Shown here piece after piece: positions 54,384 through 63,223 of a stretch of DNA of 64,000 nt. Position 1 is the first letter of the stretch; the number at the start of each line of letters is the position of its first letter. The stretch comes from Candidatus Dormiibacterota bacterium (lineage in GTDB: Bacteria > Chloroflexota > Dormibacteria > Aeolococcales > Aeolococcaceae), in NCBI GenBank assembly GCA_003153505.1, contig PLZA01000034.1, positions 69,909-133,908 on the forward strand, read 5' to 3'. Below the pieces are notes generated by a model. It worked only from the letters and a program-made list of their open reading frames with translations. It was not told the DNA's origin and did not search any database. Made by a program: the position numbers and the translations under genes.

Positions 54384-54632
54384 TCACGAGTCGAGTTGCC
54401 GGCGCATCTCGGTGATCTCCTCGAGCACATCATGCAGCGCCTGGAGGTCTTCGGAGTCGACTGCCACGTGGCGCAGGGCCGCGAGCTCGGCGATCGCAGC
54501 GTCCATCGTCTCGATGGTGTGCAGGGGGTCATCCCATCGTCGTGAGAGCAGCCGCATCCCGAGCGCCCTCGCCTGGTCGGCAACCTCGGTCACGCGCGCG
54601 CGACCACTAGGTGCGTCGCTCCAGACCGCCAA
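54384..54632 (-). CDS. Small helical protein upstream of the channel-like gene
   Basis: 82 residues from a TTG at 54632, largely alpha-helical and acidic (ETMDAAIAELAALRHVAVDSEDLQALHDVLEEITEMRRQLDS). The heptad-like pattern suggests a coiled-coil or helical pair. Stop at 54384 is 19 bases before the next start. No family recognised. Confidence 0.55.
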   Translation of the reverse strand: MAVWSDAPSGRARVTEVADQARALGMRLLSRRWDDPLHTIETMDAAIAELAALRHVAVDSEDLQALHDVLEEITEMRRQLDS

Positions 54633-54727
54633 GGACCACGCGGTCGTGACGTGACGGCGCCGGGTGAGGATGCCTGCAGCGCCAGTGCGCTACTGCCGTG
54701 GCCACGCAGCCGATGGTACGGCTGCGG

Positions 54728-55510
54728 TCATATCCCTCGTGCCGCGAGCACCAGCAACGTCGAGTAGTGATACGTCAGGGTCCCGCCGCGCGCGTCCACG
54801 GCGTCGCCGAGGGCCGCGAGCAGCGCGCGTCTCTGGGGATCGGGAAGCAGGATGTAATCGGCGTGGGTGGAGATGAAATCGATCCAGGCGGTGCGGTCGT
54901 AGACCGTGTCCCAGAGAAAGGTCCGCGTGGTGACCCCGGTGAAGACTCCGCCGCCATGGAACTCGTCGAGCCGCTCCCTGGGCTGCGCCGTCGGGTTCAG
55001 CACGAGGTTGGTGTCGGCAATTTCGGGCGCGAGTCGCATGTAGATGTCGTCGAACACCTCCTGGGTGTCGGGGTCCGGCCGTCCTCTGTTCCAGAACACC
55101 GCAAGGTATCCGCCCGGATTCAGGAGGGAGGCGGCTTTGGGGATACCCACCGTTGGATTCACCCAGTGCCATGCCTGACCCGAGACGATCAGGTCATACA
55201 CGCGTCCGTGCGCGTCCCAGGTCTCGAAGGTCGCCTCCTCGACGCTGATCCCGTGGATGCGCGCAACTGCCGCCATCGATGCATCGGGCTCGACGCCGAG
55301 GAGCTCGCAGCCGCGCTCGACCAGCAGCCGCGCTGCTTTTCCGGTGCCGCAGCCGACGTCCAGTACCCGTCGCGGCGAGAGCTCCATCAACGCGTCGATC
55401 AGTGCGGGTGGGTACGACGGGCGCGCCTGGTCGTACAGGGTTGCGACACCACCAAAGGCGAGGGCGCGTGCGCGGTTCTCGTGGGTTCGCTCGGGCGGGT
55501 GCTCCGGCAT
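54728..55510 (-). CDS. Class I SAM-dependent methyltransferase
   Basis: 260 residues. Methyltransf_11-type: YDQARPSYPPALIDALME, motif I VLDVGCGTGKAARLL, acidic residue in LLGVEPD, and DLIVSGQAWHWVN. No substrate-specific feature. It is 7 bases before the MocR stop in the same orientation (MocR first), so the two may be co-transcribed. Confidence 0.85.
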   Translation of the reverse strand: MPEHPPERTHENRARALAFGGVATLYDQARPSYPPALIDALMELSPRRVLDVGCGTGKAARLLVERGCELLGVEPDASMAAVARIHGISVEEATFETWDAHGRVYDLIVSGQAWHWVNPTVGIPKAASLLNPGGYLAVFWNRGRPDPDTQEVFDDIYMRLAPEIADTNLVLNPTAQPRERLDEFHGGGVFTGVTTRTFLWDTVYDRTAWIDFISTHADYILLPDPQRRALLAALGDAVDARGGTLTYHYSTLLVLAARGI

Positions 55511-55517
55511 CGATCGG

Positions 55518-56843
55518 TCAGCTCAGGCGAGATGGCTGGGGGGTCAACGCCGCCTCGAGGTCCGCGGCAAACCGCGCGGCATCGGCGGGTTCGAGGCGCG
55601 AGGTCGTGACCCGGATCCCTCGCGCGCTGGCGATGCGGAACCTTTCCCCGGCGAGGACGCCCCAGCCACGCTCCTGCAGGGCGGCGACCGTCGCGTCCTC
55701 GTGCGCAACCGGAATCCACACGTTGAGGCCGGAGCGACCGTGCGACGCGATGCCACGTGCGGCGAGCGCATCGCGCAGCGCTTCGCGGCGGCGGGTGTAG
55801 GTGGCCGCGACCTCCTCGCGGCGAGCCGTTTCGCCCGGCTCGCTCCACATGCGCACGACGAGGCGTTGGAGAACGTGCGAGACCCATCCCGCGGCAAGCA
55901 GACGGCGGCCTTCGACACGTGCGACCGTGGTGGCGTCGCCGGAGAGGACGGCGAGACGGAGGTCGGGTCCGAGCGACTTGGAGACGGACCTGAGATGCGC
56001 CCAGCGCGCGCGTCCCGGCTCACAAAGGGAATGGCAGCCCCGTTCTGTGATGTCGAAGGCATGATCATCCTCGAGCACCAGCACCGCCGGGTGATGGGCG
56101 AGCACGTCCTTGAGCTCTGCGGCACGCTCGGCGTCCACTGCGGCACCGTAAGGGTTCTGGGCGCGAGGTGTGAGGGCGCACGCAACCGCGCCACCGCGCA
56201 GCGCGCGGGCAAGACCCTCGGGCGTCGGTCCGCGATCATCGATCGCGACGGGGAGGACGGCCAGTCCGAGCGCCGAGGCGAGGTCGATGATCCCGGGGTA
56301 GCAGGGGTCTTCGACGGCGATCCGATCGCCGGGACGGACGTGCGCCTGGAGGGCGAGCTGGATGCCGTCGAGCGCCCCGCCAACGACGGTCAGGTGGTCG
56401 TTCGGCACGCCGTCGCGCTCGAGTCGCGCTCCCGCGAGCGCAAGCAACTCGGGATCGGAGCCGGCGGCGCCGTAGAGGACGGGCTGGCGCGGCAGGGACA
56501 CGAAAGCAGGCTCGAGGTCAGGGAGGAGCGCCGGGTCGGGATTCCCGGACAGCAGGTCGACGACGCCGGCCGGGACGATCGGCCTGCCGCGCGGCGACGG
56601 CGGGACGCGCGGAGCGATGGTGGTACCGAGCCGTCCCGCGCCGGCGACCAGCCCGCGACGGCGCAACTCGCGGTACGCGGAGGCCACCGTCGCGGTGCTG
56701 ATGCCACGGTGTGAGGCCAGCGACCGGACCGTCGGCAGCCGTGTTCCGGCCGTGAGCTCGCCTTCGCGGATGCCCCGCTCGACGCTCTCGGCAATCTCAG
56801 ACGCCCGCCGTCCAGTGATGTGATAACGTATCGGTACGTTCAC
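55518..56843 (-). CDS. MocR/PdxR-type regulator (GntR HTH plus aminotransferase fold)
   Basis: 441 residues from GTG 56843. N-terminal winged helix (about 10-75: LTAGTRLPTVRSLASHRGISTATVASAYRELRRRGLVAG). A fold type I aminotransferase-like domain (about 95-440) has PLP-Lys in SVSKSLGPDLR and VEDPCYPGIIDL. MocR proteins sense PLP or amino compounds and control a divergent target, here the EamA transporter, 18 bases away. The start gap is too short for separate promoters. Confidence 0.9.
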   Translation of the reverse strand: MNVPIRYHITGRRASEIAESVERGIREGELTAGTRLPTVRSLASHRGISTATVASAYRELRRRGLVAGAGRLGTTIAPRVPPSPRGRPIVPAGVVDLLSGNPDPALLPDLEPAFVSLPRQPVLYGAAGSDPELLALAGARLERDGVPNDHLTVVGGALDGIQLALQAHVRPGDRIAVEDPCYPGIIDLASALGLAVLPVAIDDRGPTPEGLARALRGGAVACALTPRAQNPYGAAVDAERAAELKDVLAHHPAVLVLEDDHAFDITERGCHSLCEPGRARWAHLRSVSKSLGPDLRLAVLSGDATTVARVEGRRLLAAGWVSHVLQRLVVRMWSEPGETARREEVAATYTRRREALRDALAARGIASHGRSGLNVWIPVAHEDATVAALQERGWGVLAGERFRIASARGIRVTTSRLEPADAARFAADLEAALTPQPSRLS

Positions 56844-56861
56844 CGCTTTGTATCATAACAA
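56844..56861. promoter_or_regulatory. Shared 18-bp gap with back-to-back -10 elements
   Basis: The gap between MocR (minus, start 56843) and EamA (plus, start 56862) contains TATCATA. Read plus it gives TATCAT (56851-56856), 5 bases before the EamA ATG; read minus it gives TATGAT (56857-56852), 8 bases before the MocR GTG. Both transcripts would begin at or beside their start codons, without leaders. Confidence 0.55.
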
Positions 56862-57830
56862 ATGACCTCGAACGTGTCCATCTCCCAGATCCCCCGTCCT
56901 CAGGCTTCTCGCGCTCAGATCGTGGTCGCCTTTGCTGCGGTGTACGTCATCTGGGGTTCGACGTACCTCACGATCCACATCGCGATCGAGACCATCCCGG
57001 CGCTGCTGATGTCCGGGGCGCGATTCATCCTCGCCGGGCTCCTGCTGCTGGCGTTCTCGCACCGCCCGGGCGCGCCCCGCGAACGGCTCACGCTGATCCA
57101 CTGGAGGTCAGCGCTCGTGATCGGCGGGTGTCTCCTGCTCTTCGGCAACGGCGGCGTTGCCTGGGGCGAGCAGTACCTCCCCAGCGGTTTCGTGGCGCTG
57201 ATCATCGCGACCGTGCCGCTCTGGATGGCGCTCTTCGCGCCGGCGTTCGGCGGGCGGTGGATCAACTGGCCCGCGGCGATCGGCATCGCGGTCGGACTCG
57301 CGGGGATCTTCCTGCTCGTCCGTCCCGGCGGCGCCGGAGCCGGCCACTGGCAGACGCTCGTTGTCCTGATGTCGCCGCTCCTCTGGGCGCTGGGTTCGCT
57401 CTACGCCCGAACGGCGCCCGCACCGCGTCAGCCACTCACTGCCGTCGCCATGGAGATGATCGCCGGCGGCGTCCTGCTCAGCATCGCCGGGGCGGCCACC
57501 GGGGAACTCGGTCACGTCCACCTCGGCACCGTGTCATTCGCCTCCGTCGCCGCCTTCATCTACCTGGTGGTGATCGGGGCGCTGGTGGGCTATGTCGCGT
57601 ACATCTGGCTCCTGCACCACGTCTCTGTCACCGCCGCATCCACCTACGCATTTGTCAATCCGGTCGTCGCCGTGGCGCTGGGAGCGCTCGTGCTGGGCGA
57701 AGCGGTGACCCCGCTCACGGTGGTGGCGGCAACGTTGATCACCGGCGCCGTGGTGCTCCTGCTCATCGGTCAGAGCCGCAGGACCGAACCGGCGGTATCC
57801 CTGGAGATGCAGGTCCGCGACGTCGCCTGA
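56862..57830 (+). CDS. EamA-family drug/metabolite transporter
   Basis: 322 residues with ten hydrophobic helices and the EamA duplication (VYVIWGSTYLTIHIAIETIPALLMSGARF in the first half, WLLHHVSVTAASTYAFVNPVVAVALGALVLGE in the second). Such proteins export amino acids, metabolites or drugs. It is divergent from the MocR regulator and probably its target. It may export an amine, but the substrate is not visible. Confidence 0.87.
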   Translation: MTSNVSISQIPRPQASRAQIVVAFAAVYVIWGSTYLTIHIAIETIPALLMSGARFILAGLLLLAFSHRPGAPRERLTLIHWRSALVIGGCLLLFGNGGVAWGEQYLPSGFVALIIATVPLWMALFAPAFGGRWINWPAAIGIAVGLAGIFLLVRPGGAGAGHWQTLVVLMSPLLWALGSLYARTAPAPRQPLTAVAMEMIAGGVLLSIAGAATGELGHVHLGTVSFASVAAFIYLVVIGALVGYVAYIWLLHHVSVTAASTYAFVNPVVAVALGALVLGEAVTPLTVVAATLITGAVVLLLIGQSRRTEPAVSLEMQVRDVA

Positions 57831-57865
57831 CAGCGTCGCCTCGGGAGAGAGGTGACAATGGGTCC

Positions 57866-58567
57866 ATGGACAGCGAGACCCTGATCGTCGACACCACGGC
57901 GGAGCCGCTTCGGCCGCGCCCTCGGGTTGGCGTCAAGGATGTGCTCTGCGTCGGGCCGATCATCGCCAACACCCTCTACTACTACGCGGGGCTGCCGCTC
58001 ACGCCACTGCTCCTCGGTCGCAACCCGGTGCTGCTCAGCGCGCTGCGCGGCAGCATCGCCTCGATGGTCGCGGCAGGCGGCTTTGCGCGGGTCGGCAAGG
58101 CGCCGCTGCTGCTGGCGCTGATCGCGCCGCTCCCGATCTCGATGATGACCGACCCATTCTTCTTCTGGGCCGGAAAGCGATACGGGCGCAGCCTCATCAA
58201 CTACCTCAGCGCATCCGACCCGCGCTGGCGGAAACGGGCCGCGCGGGGCGAGCGGTTCTTCCAGAAATACGGTGTCTGGACGATCGTGCTCGCGCCATTC
58301 CTCCCCGCGCCGTCACCGCTCTTCTATATGGCGGCCGGCGAGGCGGGGATGCCGTTTGTGATCTTCATCGTCGCCGACCTGATCGGCACGCTCGCCTACG
58401 TCGGACTCATCGTCGCCGCGGGCTGGGCGATCGGCCAGCCCGCCGTGACCGTCGCGCAGGCGATCAGCAACTACGCTCTTTGGATCATCGTCGCGATGGT
58501 GGTGCTCATCATCGCGTGGTCGATGTGGTCGGGATGGCGCGCACCCCGCGAGACGACCAGACGCTGA
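57866..58567 (+). CDS. DedA-family membrane protein
   Basis: 233 residues from ATG 57866. VTT/DedA-type: three to four membrane helices, with AGKRYGRSLINYL, GERFFQKYGVWTIVLAPFLPAPSPLFYMAAGEAGM, the re-entrant FxxRxxPxxR-like block altered to APFLPAPSP. DedA proteins move undecaprenyl phosphate or other lipids. The missing Arg residues in the hallmark loop make function uncertain. The last 34 bases overlap the next gene. Confidence 0.78.
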   Translation: MDSETLIVDTTAEPLRPRPRVGVKDVLCVGPIIANTLYYYAGLPLTPLLLGRNPVLLSALRGSIASMVAAGGFARVGKAPLLLALIAPLPISMMTDPFFFWAGKRYGRSLINYLSASDPRWRKRAARGERFFQKYGVWTIVLAPFLPAPSPLFYMAAGEAGMPFVIFIVADLIGTLAYVGLIVAAGWAIGQPAVTVAQAISNYALWIIVAMVVLIIAWSMWSGWRAPRETTRR

Positions 58568-59064
58568 GCGCCGGCGAGCGGCAGACATCACGGCGGCGAT
58601 GGCTGCCGATCATCGCCGCCGTGCTCGTTCCCGTGGCGCTCGGAGCGCTGATGACGGTCGTGCTGTACGCAATTCGTCCGAAGCCCGCGGTGACCAGAAC
58701 CGGGCCCGCAGAGGTGGCGGTCGTGGGCGACCTCAAAGGACGCGAAGGTTCTGTCCTGGTCGTGCAGCCGCGGACAACGGATCAGATTCGCGTTTCGCTG
58801 GGGACGACCGTCGAGGTGGTGCTCCTGCCGGGTTTGGGTGAGACCGTCGAGTCCGCCAGCGCCGGCATTCTCGCGGCAACGACGGATCCTCCCTGCCATC
58901 TGCCCGCAATCTGCGGATTTCCCGGAGCGCAGGCGTGGGCCTTCCGGGCTGTGCACGCTGGGCTTGGCTATCTGAAGATCACGTTCGGCTTCAGGGTCTG
59001 CCAGGAGGACGGCGCGTGCACCATCACCCCCTACGTGTTCAAACCGATCGCCGTGTCGTCCTGA
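58534..59064 (+). CDS. Membrane-anchored extracytoplasmic protein, unknown
   Basis: 176 residues from ATG 58534. One N-terminal membrane helix (about 22-47: RWLPIIAAVLVPVALGALMTVVLYAI), then a beta-rich outer domain (about 60-176) with four Cys (PPCHLPAICGF, RVCQEDGACTI) likely paired. The GTTVEVVLLPG and LKITFGFR strands resemble an Ig-like or chagasin-like fold but not decisively. Translationally coupled to the DedA-family gene by a 34-base overlap. Confidence 0.65.
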   Translation: MARTPRDDQTLSAGERQTSRRRWLPIIAAVLVPVALGALMTVVLYAIRPKPAVTRTGPAEVAVVGDLKGREGSVLVVQPRTTDQIRVSLGTTVEVVLLPGLGETVESASAGILAATTDPPCHLPAICGFPGAQAWAFRAVHAGLGYLKITFGFRVCQEDGACTITPYVFKPIAVSS

Positions 59065-59080
59065 CCGCGTGCGTACCGGA

Positions 59081-60331
59081 CTAAGGGATCGCGACCTCCT
59101 CGCGGTAGTGGGGCAAGCGGTTGGCGCCGCTCTCGACCACAGCGGCGATTCGCTCGACGGCGTCCCAGCAATCGACGAAGCGCGTGTACAGCGGAGCAAG
59201 CCCGAAGCGGCAGAGGTCCGGCGGCCGGAAGTCGCCGATGACGCCCTGGTCCGCGACCGCGCGCACGATCGCGAGCCCGTCCGGATGGCGCAGGGACACC
59301 TGAGCGCCGCGCCGATCGGGTGCGCCGGGGGTGGCCACCTCGAAGCCAAGGGCATCGAGGCGAGCGTGCGCGCGACGCATGAAGACCTCGGTGAGCATCG
59401 CCGCCTTCTCGCCCACCGCGTGCGCTCCTGCCTCGAGCTGAATGCCGACGCCGACAGCGAGCGCACCGATCGCAAGCACCGGCGGTGATCCGCTCATCCA
59501 GCCGCGTATCCCCGGCCCGCGCCGGTACTCGGCATCGAAGAGGAACGGGTTGTCATGGCCCAGCCAGCCCTGGATGGGGTTGCGCAACTCGTCCTGCAAC
59601 GCGGTTGCCACGTAGAGATATGCCGGAGATCCGGGCCCCCCATTCAGGTACTTGTAGCCACATCCCACGGCGAGGTCGACCCCATGGTGATTGAGCTGGA
59701 TCTCGACGGCGCCGGCGCTGTGCGAGAGATCCCAGAGCACGAGCGCGCCGACGCCATGCGCGGCCGCAGTGAGTGCGCCCATGTCATGGCGCTCGCCGGT
59801 GCGGAAGTCGACCTCGGTCAGCACGAGCAACGCCGTGTCCCCGTCGAGCGCGTCGCGCAGATGCGCTCGCTCGACCGTGCGGACCTCGCAACCGAGCAGG
59901 TCGGCCACGCCGCTCGCGATGTAGAGATCCGTTGGGAAATTGCTCCGCTCGGTCACGATCACGCGGCGCTGGGGTCGCGCCCGAAGCACCGACGTCATCA
60001 ACCGGAAGAGTCCCACCGAGGTCGTGTCGGCGACGAGCACCTCGCCGGGTGACGCGCCGATGAGCTCCGCGACGGAGTCGCCGACGCGCAGCGGGGACTC
60101 CATCCATCCCGACTCGGTCCAGCCGCGAACCAGGATCGTTCCCCACTCGTGCTCGGCCATCTCCTGCAACCGCGATACCGCGGCCTTGGGCAGGCGTCCC
60201 ATCGAGTTGCCATCGAGGTAGATGGTCGCGCCGTCGTCGAGGAAGCGATCGCGAAATGCCGCCAGCGGATCCCGCGCATCCAGCGCCGCGCACGAGTTGC
60301 GGTCGAGGTTGTCCGGAAGTTGGATGGTCAC
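59081..60331 (-). CDS. kynU: Kynureninase
   Basis: 416 residues from GTG 60331, overlapping kynA by 4 bases. Kynureninase motifs: IYLDGNSMGRLPKAA, the PLP-Lys GCGYKYLNGGPGSPAYLYV, GWLGHDNPF and PPDLCRFGLAPLYTRFVDCWDA. It cleaves kynurenine to anthranilate and alanine. Together with kynA it degrades tryptophan. The intervening formylkynurenine formamidase is not in the window. Confidence 0.93.
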   Translation of the reverse strand: MTIQLPDNLDRNSCAALDARDPLAAFRDRFLDDGATIYLDGNSMGRLPKAAVSRLQEMAEHEWGTILVRGWTESGWMESPLRVGDSVAELIGASPGEVLVADTTSVGLFRLMTSVLRARPQRRVIVTERSNFPTDLYIASGVADLLGCEVRTVERAHLRDALDGDTALLVLTEVDFRTGERHDMGALTAAAHGVGALVLWDLSHSAGAVEIQLNHHGVDLAVGCGYKYLNGGPGSPAYLYVATALQDELRNPIQGWLGHDNPFLFDAEYRRGPGIRGWMSGSPPVLAIGALAVGVGIQLEAGAHAVGEKAAMLTEVFMRRAHARLDALGFEVATPGAPDRRGAQVSLRHPDGLAIVRAVADQGVIGDFRPPDLCRFGLAPLYTRFVDCWDAVERIAAVVESGANRLPHYREEVAIP

Positions 60332-61104
60332 AAGCGGTTGCGCACCTCCCAGAGCTCGGGAAAGAATCGCAGCGTGATCGTCGTGTCCAGATAGGCCACG
60401 CCGCCGCCACCGGTGCCGGGGCGGGACCCGATCTCGCGGGCCGCCATGAGCGCGTGATGAAAGCGCCACCGTGAGATTGCCTCGTCGTGATCGAGGAGCA
60501 GTTCGCACACGCGATGGAGCGCGGCGCGCTCGGGCGACACGTGGTCGCGGTACACGGACACCAGCGCCTCGACACGGCGATCGCGAAGCTCGATGCCGTC
60601 ACCGTCCGGGGCATCGAAACCCTGCGCACGCAACGCCGCGCAGAGCGCGCTGAACAGCGTTGGGGCACCGCTGCGCCGGCGCAACTCCGCGCGGTCGTGA
60701 TCCGAGAGTGGCGATGCATCGGCGGGCGTGGTCCCGTCGAAGCCGCCGAGGACCTCGATTGCCCGGAACTGGCCCGACTGCAGTCCCGATGCGGGCTTGA
60801 GTGGATCGCGGAATTCGAGGAAGCCCTCGGGGGTGAGTGTTTCGAGCACGCGCAATTGCGCAATCAGCAATTCGTCGACGCGCGTGGTGCGGTGCAGCGG
60901 TGCCATCGCTCCCTGCGGGCGGCCCGCCAGCAGCTCGGCGGTCGCGAAGTCGAGCTCATGCAGGATCACTTTGAACCACAACTCATAGGCCTGATGGATG
61001 ACCACGAACAGCATCTCGTCGTGGGCTCCCACGGTGAGCGGGTGCTGGAGATCGAGGAGCTCGTCGATGCGCAGGTACGAGCTGTAATCAGTACCGGCCA
61101 TCAC
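60328..61104 (-). CDS. kynA: Tryptophan 2,3-dioxygenase
   Basis: 258 residues. Heme-dioxygenase motifs YLRIDELLDLQHPL, DEMLFVVIHQAYELWFK (catalytic His/Phe region), SGLQSGQFR and WRFHHALMAAREIGSRPGTGG with the heme-proximal His. It oxidises tryptophan to N-formylkynurenine. First gene of the kyn pair. Confidence 0.93.
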   Translation of the reverse strand: MMAGTDYSSYLRIDELLDLQHPLTVGAHDEMLFVVIHQAYELWFKVILHELDFATAELLAGRPQGAMAPLHRTTRVDELLIAQLRVLETLTPEGFLEFRDPLKPASGLQSGQFRAIEVLGGFDGTTPADASPLSDHDRAELRRRSGAPTLFSALCAALRAQGFDAPDGDGIELRDRRVEALVSVYRDHVSPERAALHRVCELLLDHDEAISRWRFHHALMAAREIGSRPGTGGGGVAYLDTTITLRFFPELWEVRNRL

Positions 61105-61163
61105 CGCGCCGGCACTCTACGCTCATCACGTTGCCCCCTGGTTCGGGTGAGTCGATGGCTGAG

Positions 61164-62198
61164 TCATGGACCCCGGGTGACGAGGATGTCGTTCAGCGCG
61201 AACTCCTCCGGAGGCGAGAGCTGATCGAAGTCGCAGGAACGCGGGTCCTTGTCGGGTCGCCAGCGCAGGAACCGCGATGCGTGGCGGAAGCGGCCGCTCT
61301 GGAGATGGTCGAACGACACCTCGCACACGAGCTCCGGGCGCACCGACGTCCACGCGCTGTCAGCGGAACGCTGCCACCGGCTCGGACCTCCCGGCGTCCG
61401 TCCATTACCGAAGCTGTCGCCACCGACGAGCGGCTGCAACTGCTCGAGTAACGCCCGCCGTTCGGCGGCGTCGAAGGACGATGTGTGGCCGACGTGATGG
61501 AGCGCGCCATCACTGTCGTACAGCCCAAGGAGCAGTGACCCGATACCGCGCCCATCCTTGGCGATCCGGTAACCGCCGACCACGCAGTCGACCGTGCGCA
61601 GGTGCTTCACCTTGACCCAGCGACGCTCGCCGGGGCGGTAGGTGCCGGCCGGGTCCTTGGCGACCACGCCGTCGAGCCCGGCGCCCTCGTACCGTGTGAA
61701 CCAGGTGGTCGCCTCGTCCGGATCGGTTGTCTGGGGCGTGACCCCGACCGTTCGACTGCTGGCGATCGCCCGCATCAACCCCGCCCGGCGTTCCTCGAGT
61801 GGGCGCTCGCGGAGGTCGTCGGCGTCAAGGGCCAGCAGGTCGAAGAGCACCACCGAGGCCGGCGTCTTGTCGGCGAGCATCCGCACCCGCGACGCGGCAG
61901 GGTGGATGCGCTGCTGCAGAGCGTCGAAGTCCAGCCCGTGCTCAGTGGCGATCACCACCTCGCCGTCGACGATGGAGCGCTCGGGGAGAGCGGCCTGGAG
62001 CGGCTCGATGAGCTCGGGGAAGTACCGCTCGAGCGCCAGCGCGTTCCGGCTGGCGATGTGGACCTTCGCTCCGTCACGAAAAACAACGGCGCGAAAGCCG
62101 TCCCACTTCGGCTCGTAGAGCCAGGATCCCTCGCGAGGGATCTCCGCCGCGGCGCGCGCGAGCATTGGCTCGAGCGGCGGGTCGAAGGGCAGCGACAC
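61164..62198 (-). CDS. ATP-dependent DNA ligase, LigC type
   Basis: 344 residues. Adenylation motif EPKWDGFR with Lys31, then RNALALERYFPELIE, DGEVVIATEHGLDFDAL, EGLDGVVAKDPAGTYRPGERRWVKVKH (motifs IV-V) and an OB-fold C-terminal half. Length and order fit mycobacterial LigC (about 350). LigC seals nicks and short gaps in excision or end-joining repair. No Ku or LigD partner is in the window. Confidence 0.9.
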   Translation of the reverse strand: MSLPFDPPLEPMLARAAAEIPREGSWLYEPKWDGFRAVVFRDGAKVHIASRNALALERYFPELIEPLQAALPERSIVDGEVVIATEHGLDFDALQQRIHPAASRVRMLADKTPASVVLFDLLALDADDLRERPLEERRAGLMRAIASSRTVGVTPQTTDPDEATTWFTRYEGAGLDGVVAKDPAGTYRPGERRWVKVKHLRTVDCVVGGYRIAKDGRGIGSLLLGLYDSDGALHHVGHTSSFDAAERRALLEQLQPLVGGDSFGNGRTPGGPSRWQRSADSAWTSVRPELVCEVSFDHLQSGRFRHASRFLRWRPDKDPRSCDFDQLSPPEEFALNDILVTRGP

Positions 62199-62231
62199 GA
62201 GCGGAGTGTCGCCGATCGCGAGGTGCTCCGG

Positions 62232-62657
62232 CTAGGCGGAGAGGACGCGCGGACGCAGATCGCGCATGCGCAGCCGGAGCAGGTTGTCGACGTCGACCAC
62301 ATCGCCCACTTCGCGAACCGCCGCCTCGAACCGAGTGATGTCGCTGAGCTCGTCGACCTCGCCGCGGAGCGTGATCACGCCGCGGCTCGCACGGATTTCG
62401 AGGCCCGTCGCGAGGTCGCCGAAGCCCAGTGAGAGGGCAACGCGGACGCGGTTGGCGAGGGTCTCGTCCCAGCTGTTCGCGCTGGCGCGGCGCGGACGCT
62501 TGTCGACTGCCGAGCCGACGAGCGAGGCGACCCCAACGGTGGCGTGGCGCGCCGCGGTGCGACGACGCGCTCCAGAGCGCGGATGCAGGAGAAAGGCTGC
62601 GGTGGCGATGACTGCGGCGCCGGTGGCTGCTGCCGCGAGCTTGAGGACCCGGGTCAC
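62232..62657 (-). CDS. BON-domain protein with N-terminal signal/anchor
   Basis: 141 residues. N-terminal hydrophobic segment (about 8-25), basic region, then a BON domain (about 70-130: ANRVRVALSLGFGDLATGLEIRASRGVITLRGEVDELSD) of the OsmY/lipid-binding type. Likely peripheral to the membrane. Function unknown. Confidence 0.82.
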   Translation of the reverse strand: MTRVLKLAAAATGAAVIATAAFLLHPRSGARRRTAARHATVGVASLVGSAVDKRPRRASANSWDETLANRVRVALSLGFGDLATGLEIRASRGVITLRGEVDELSDITRFEAAVREVGDVVDVDNLLRLRMRDLRPRVLSA

Positions 62658-62735
62658 TGGGGGAACCCTCCGGTTGAGTGTGTGCAGGAGCGCTCGTTCA
62701 AACGCCGGGCCGAACGGTTGGTTACGCCGATCCGG

Positions 62736-63083
62736 CTAGGCGGTTGGCGGCGGAACGTGGCGGACATCCGTCCATCTGACGCCGTCCCACCAGCGCAGGG
62801 TTCCCGAGCCCGCCTCGGGGTACCAGCCGGGCGGTGGCGGGGGCGCGCTGCCGGCGTAACGGAGCAGCTCGTCCCGCTTGGCAAAACGCCAGACCAGCGA
62901 ACCGATGATCCCGCCGAGAATGACGATCAGCAGCCACACGATCTTCTCGCTCCCGCTCGCCCTGAACTGCGCGTCGGGGATCTTCGCGACCTCGACGATG
63001 ACCACGATCCAGTAGACCACCGCCGCCACCCAGAGAGCGAAGAAGAGCAGCGGGATCCAGATGAACGCGATCGGGAACATCAT
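62736..63083 (-). CDS. PLDc_N and DUF2510 small membrane protein
   Basis: 115 residues. Two membrane helices (about 5-30 and 48-66) of the PLDc_N type (WVAAVVYWIVVIVEVAK..., VWLLIVILGGIIGSLVWRFA), then a Pro linker and a DUF2510 domain (GWYPEAGSGTLRWWDGVRWT), common in Actinomycetota envelope proteins. No enzyme activity is expected. Confidence 0.85.
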   Translation of the reverse strand: MMFPIAFIWIPLLFFALWVAAVVYWIVVIVEVAKIPDAQFRASGSEKIVWLLIVILGGIIGSLVWRFAKRDELLRYAGSAPPPPPGWYPEAGSGTLRWWDGVRWTDVRHVPPPTA

Positions 63084-63223
63084 CGCCGGAACCGACCTCG
63101 CATCAATCCAGCTTAGGGCGAATCGGGAGTCGCCGCTGAGCGTCCCTCGCGTCAGCCGTCACGGCTCACGAGGGCCCTCGATCTTCAATCGCTTGCCCGC
63201 CCCGAGGCTCGGCTGGGACGGGG

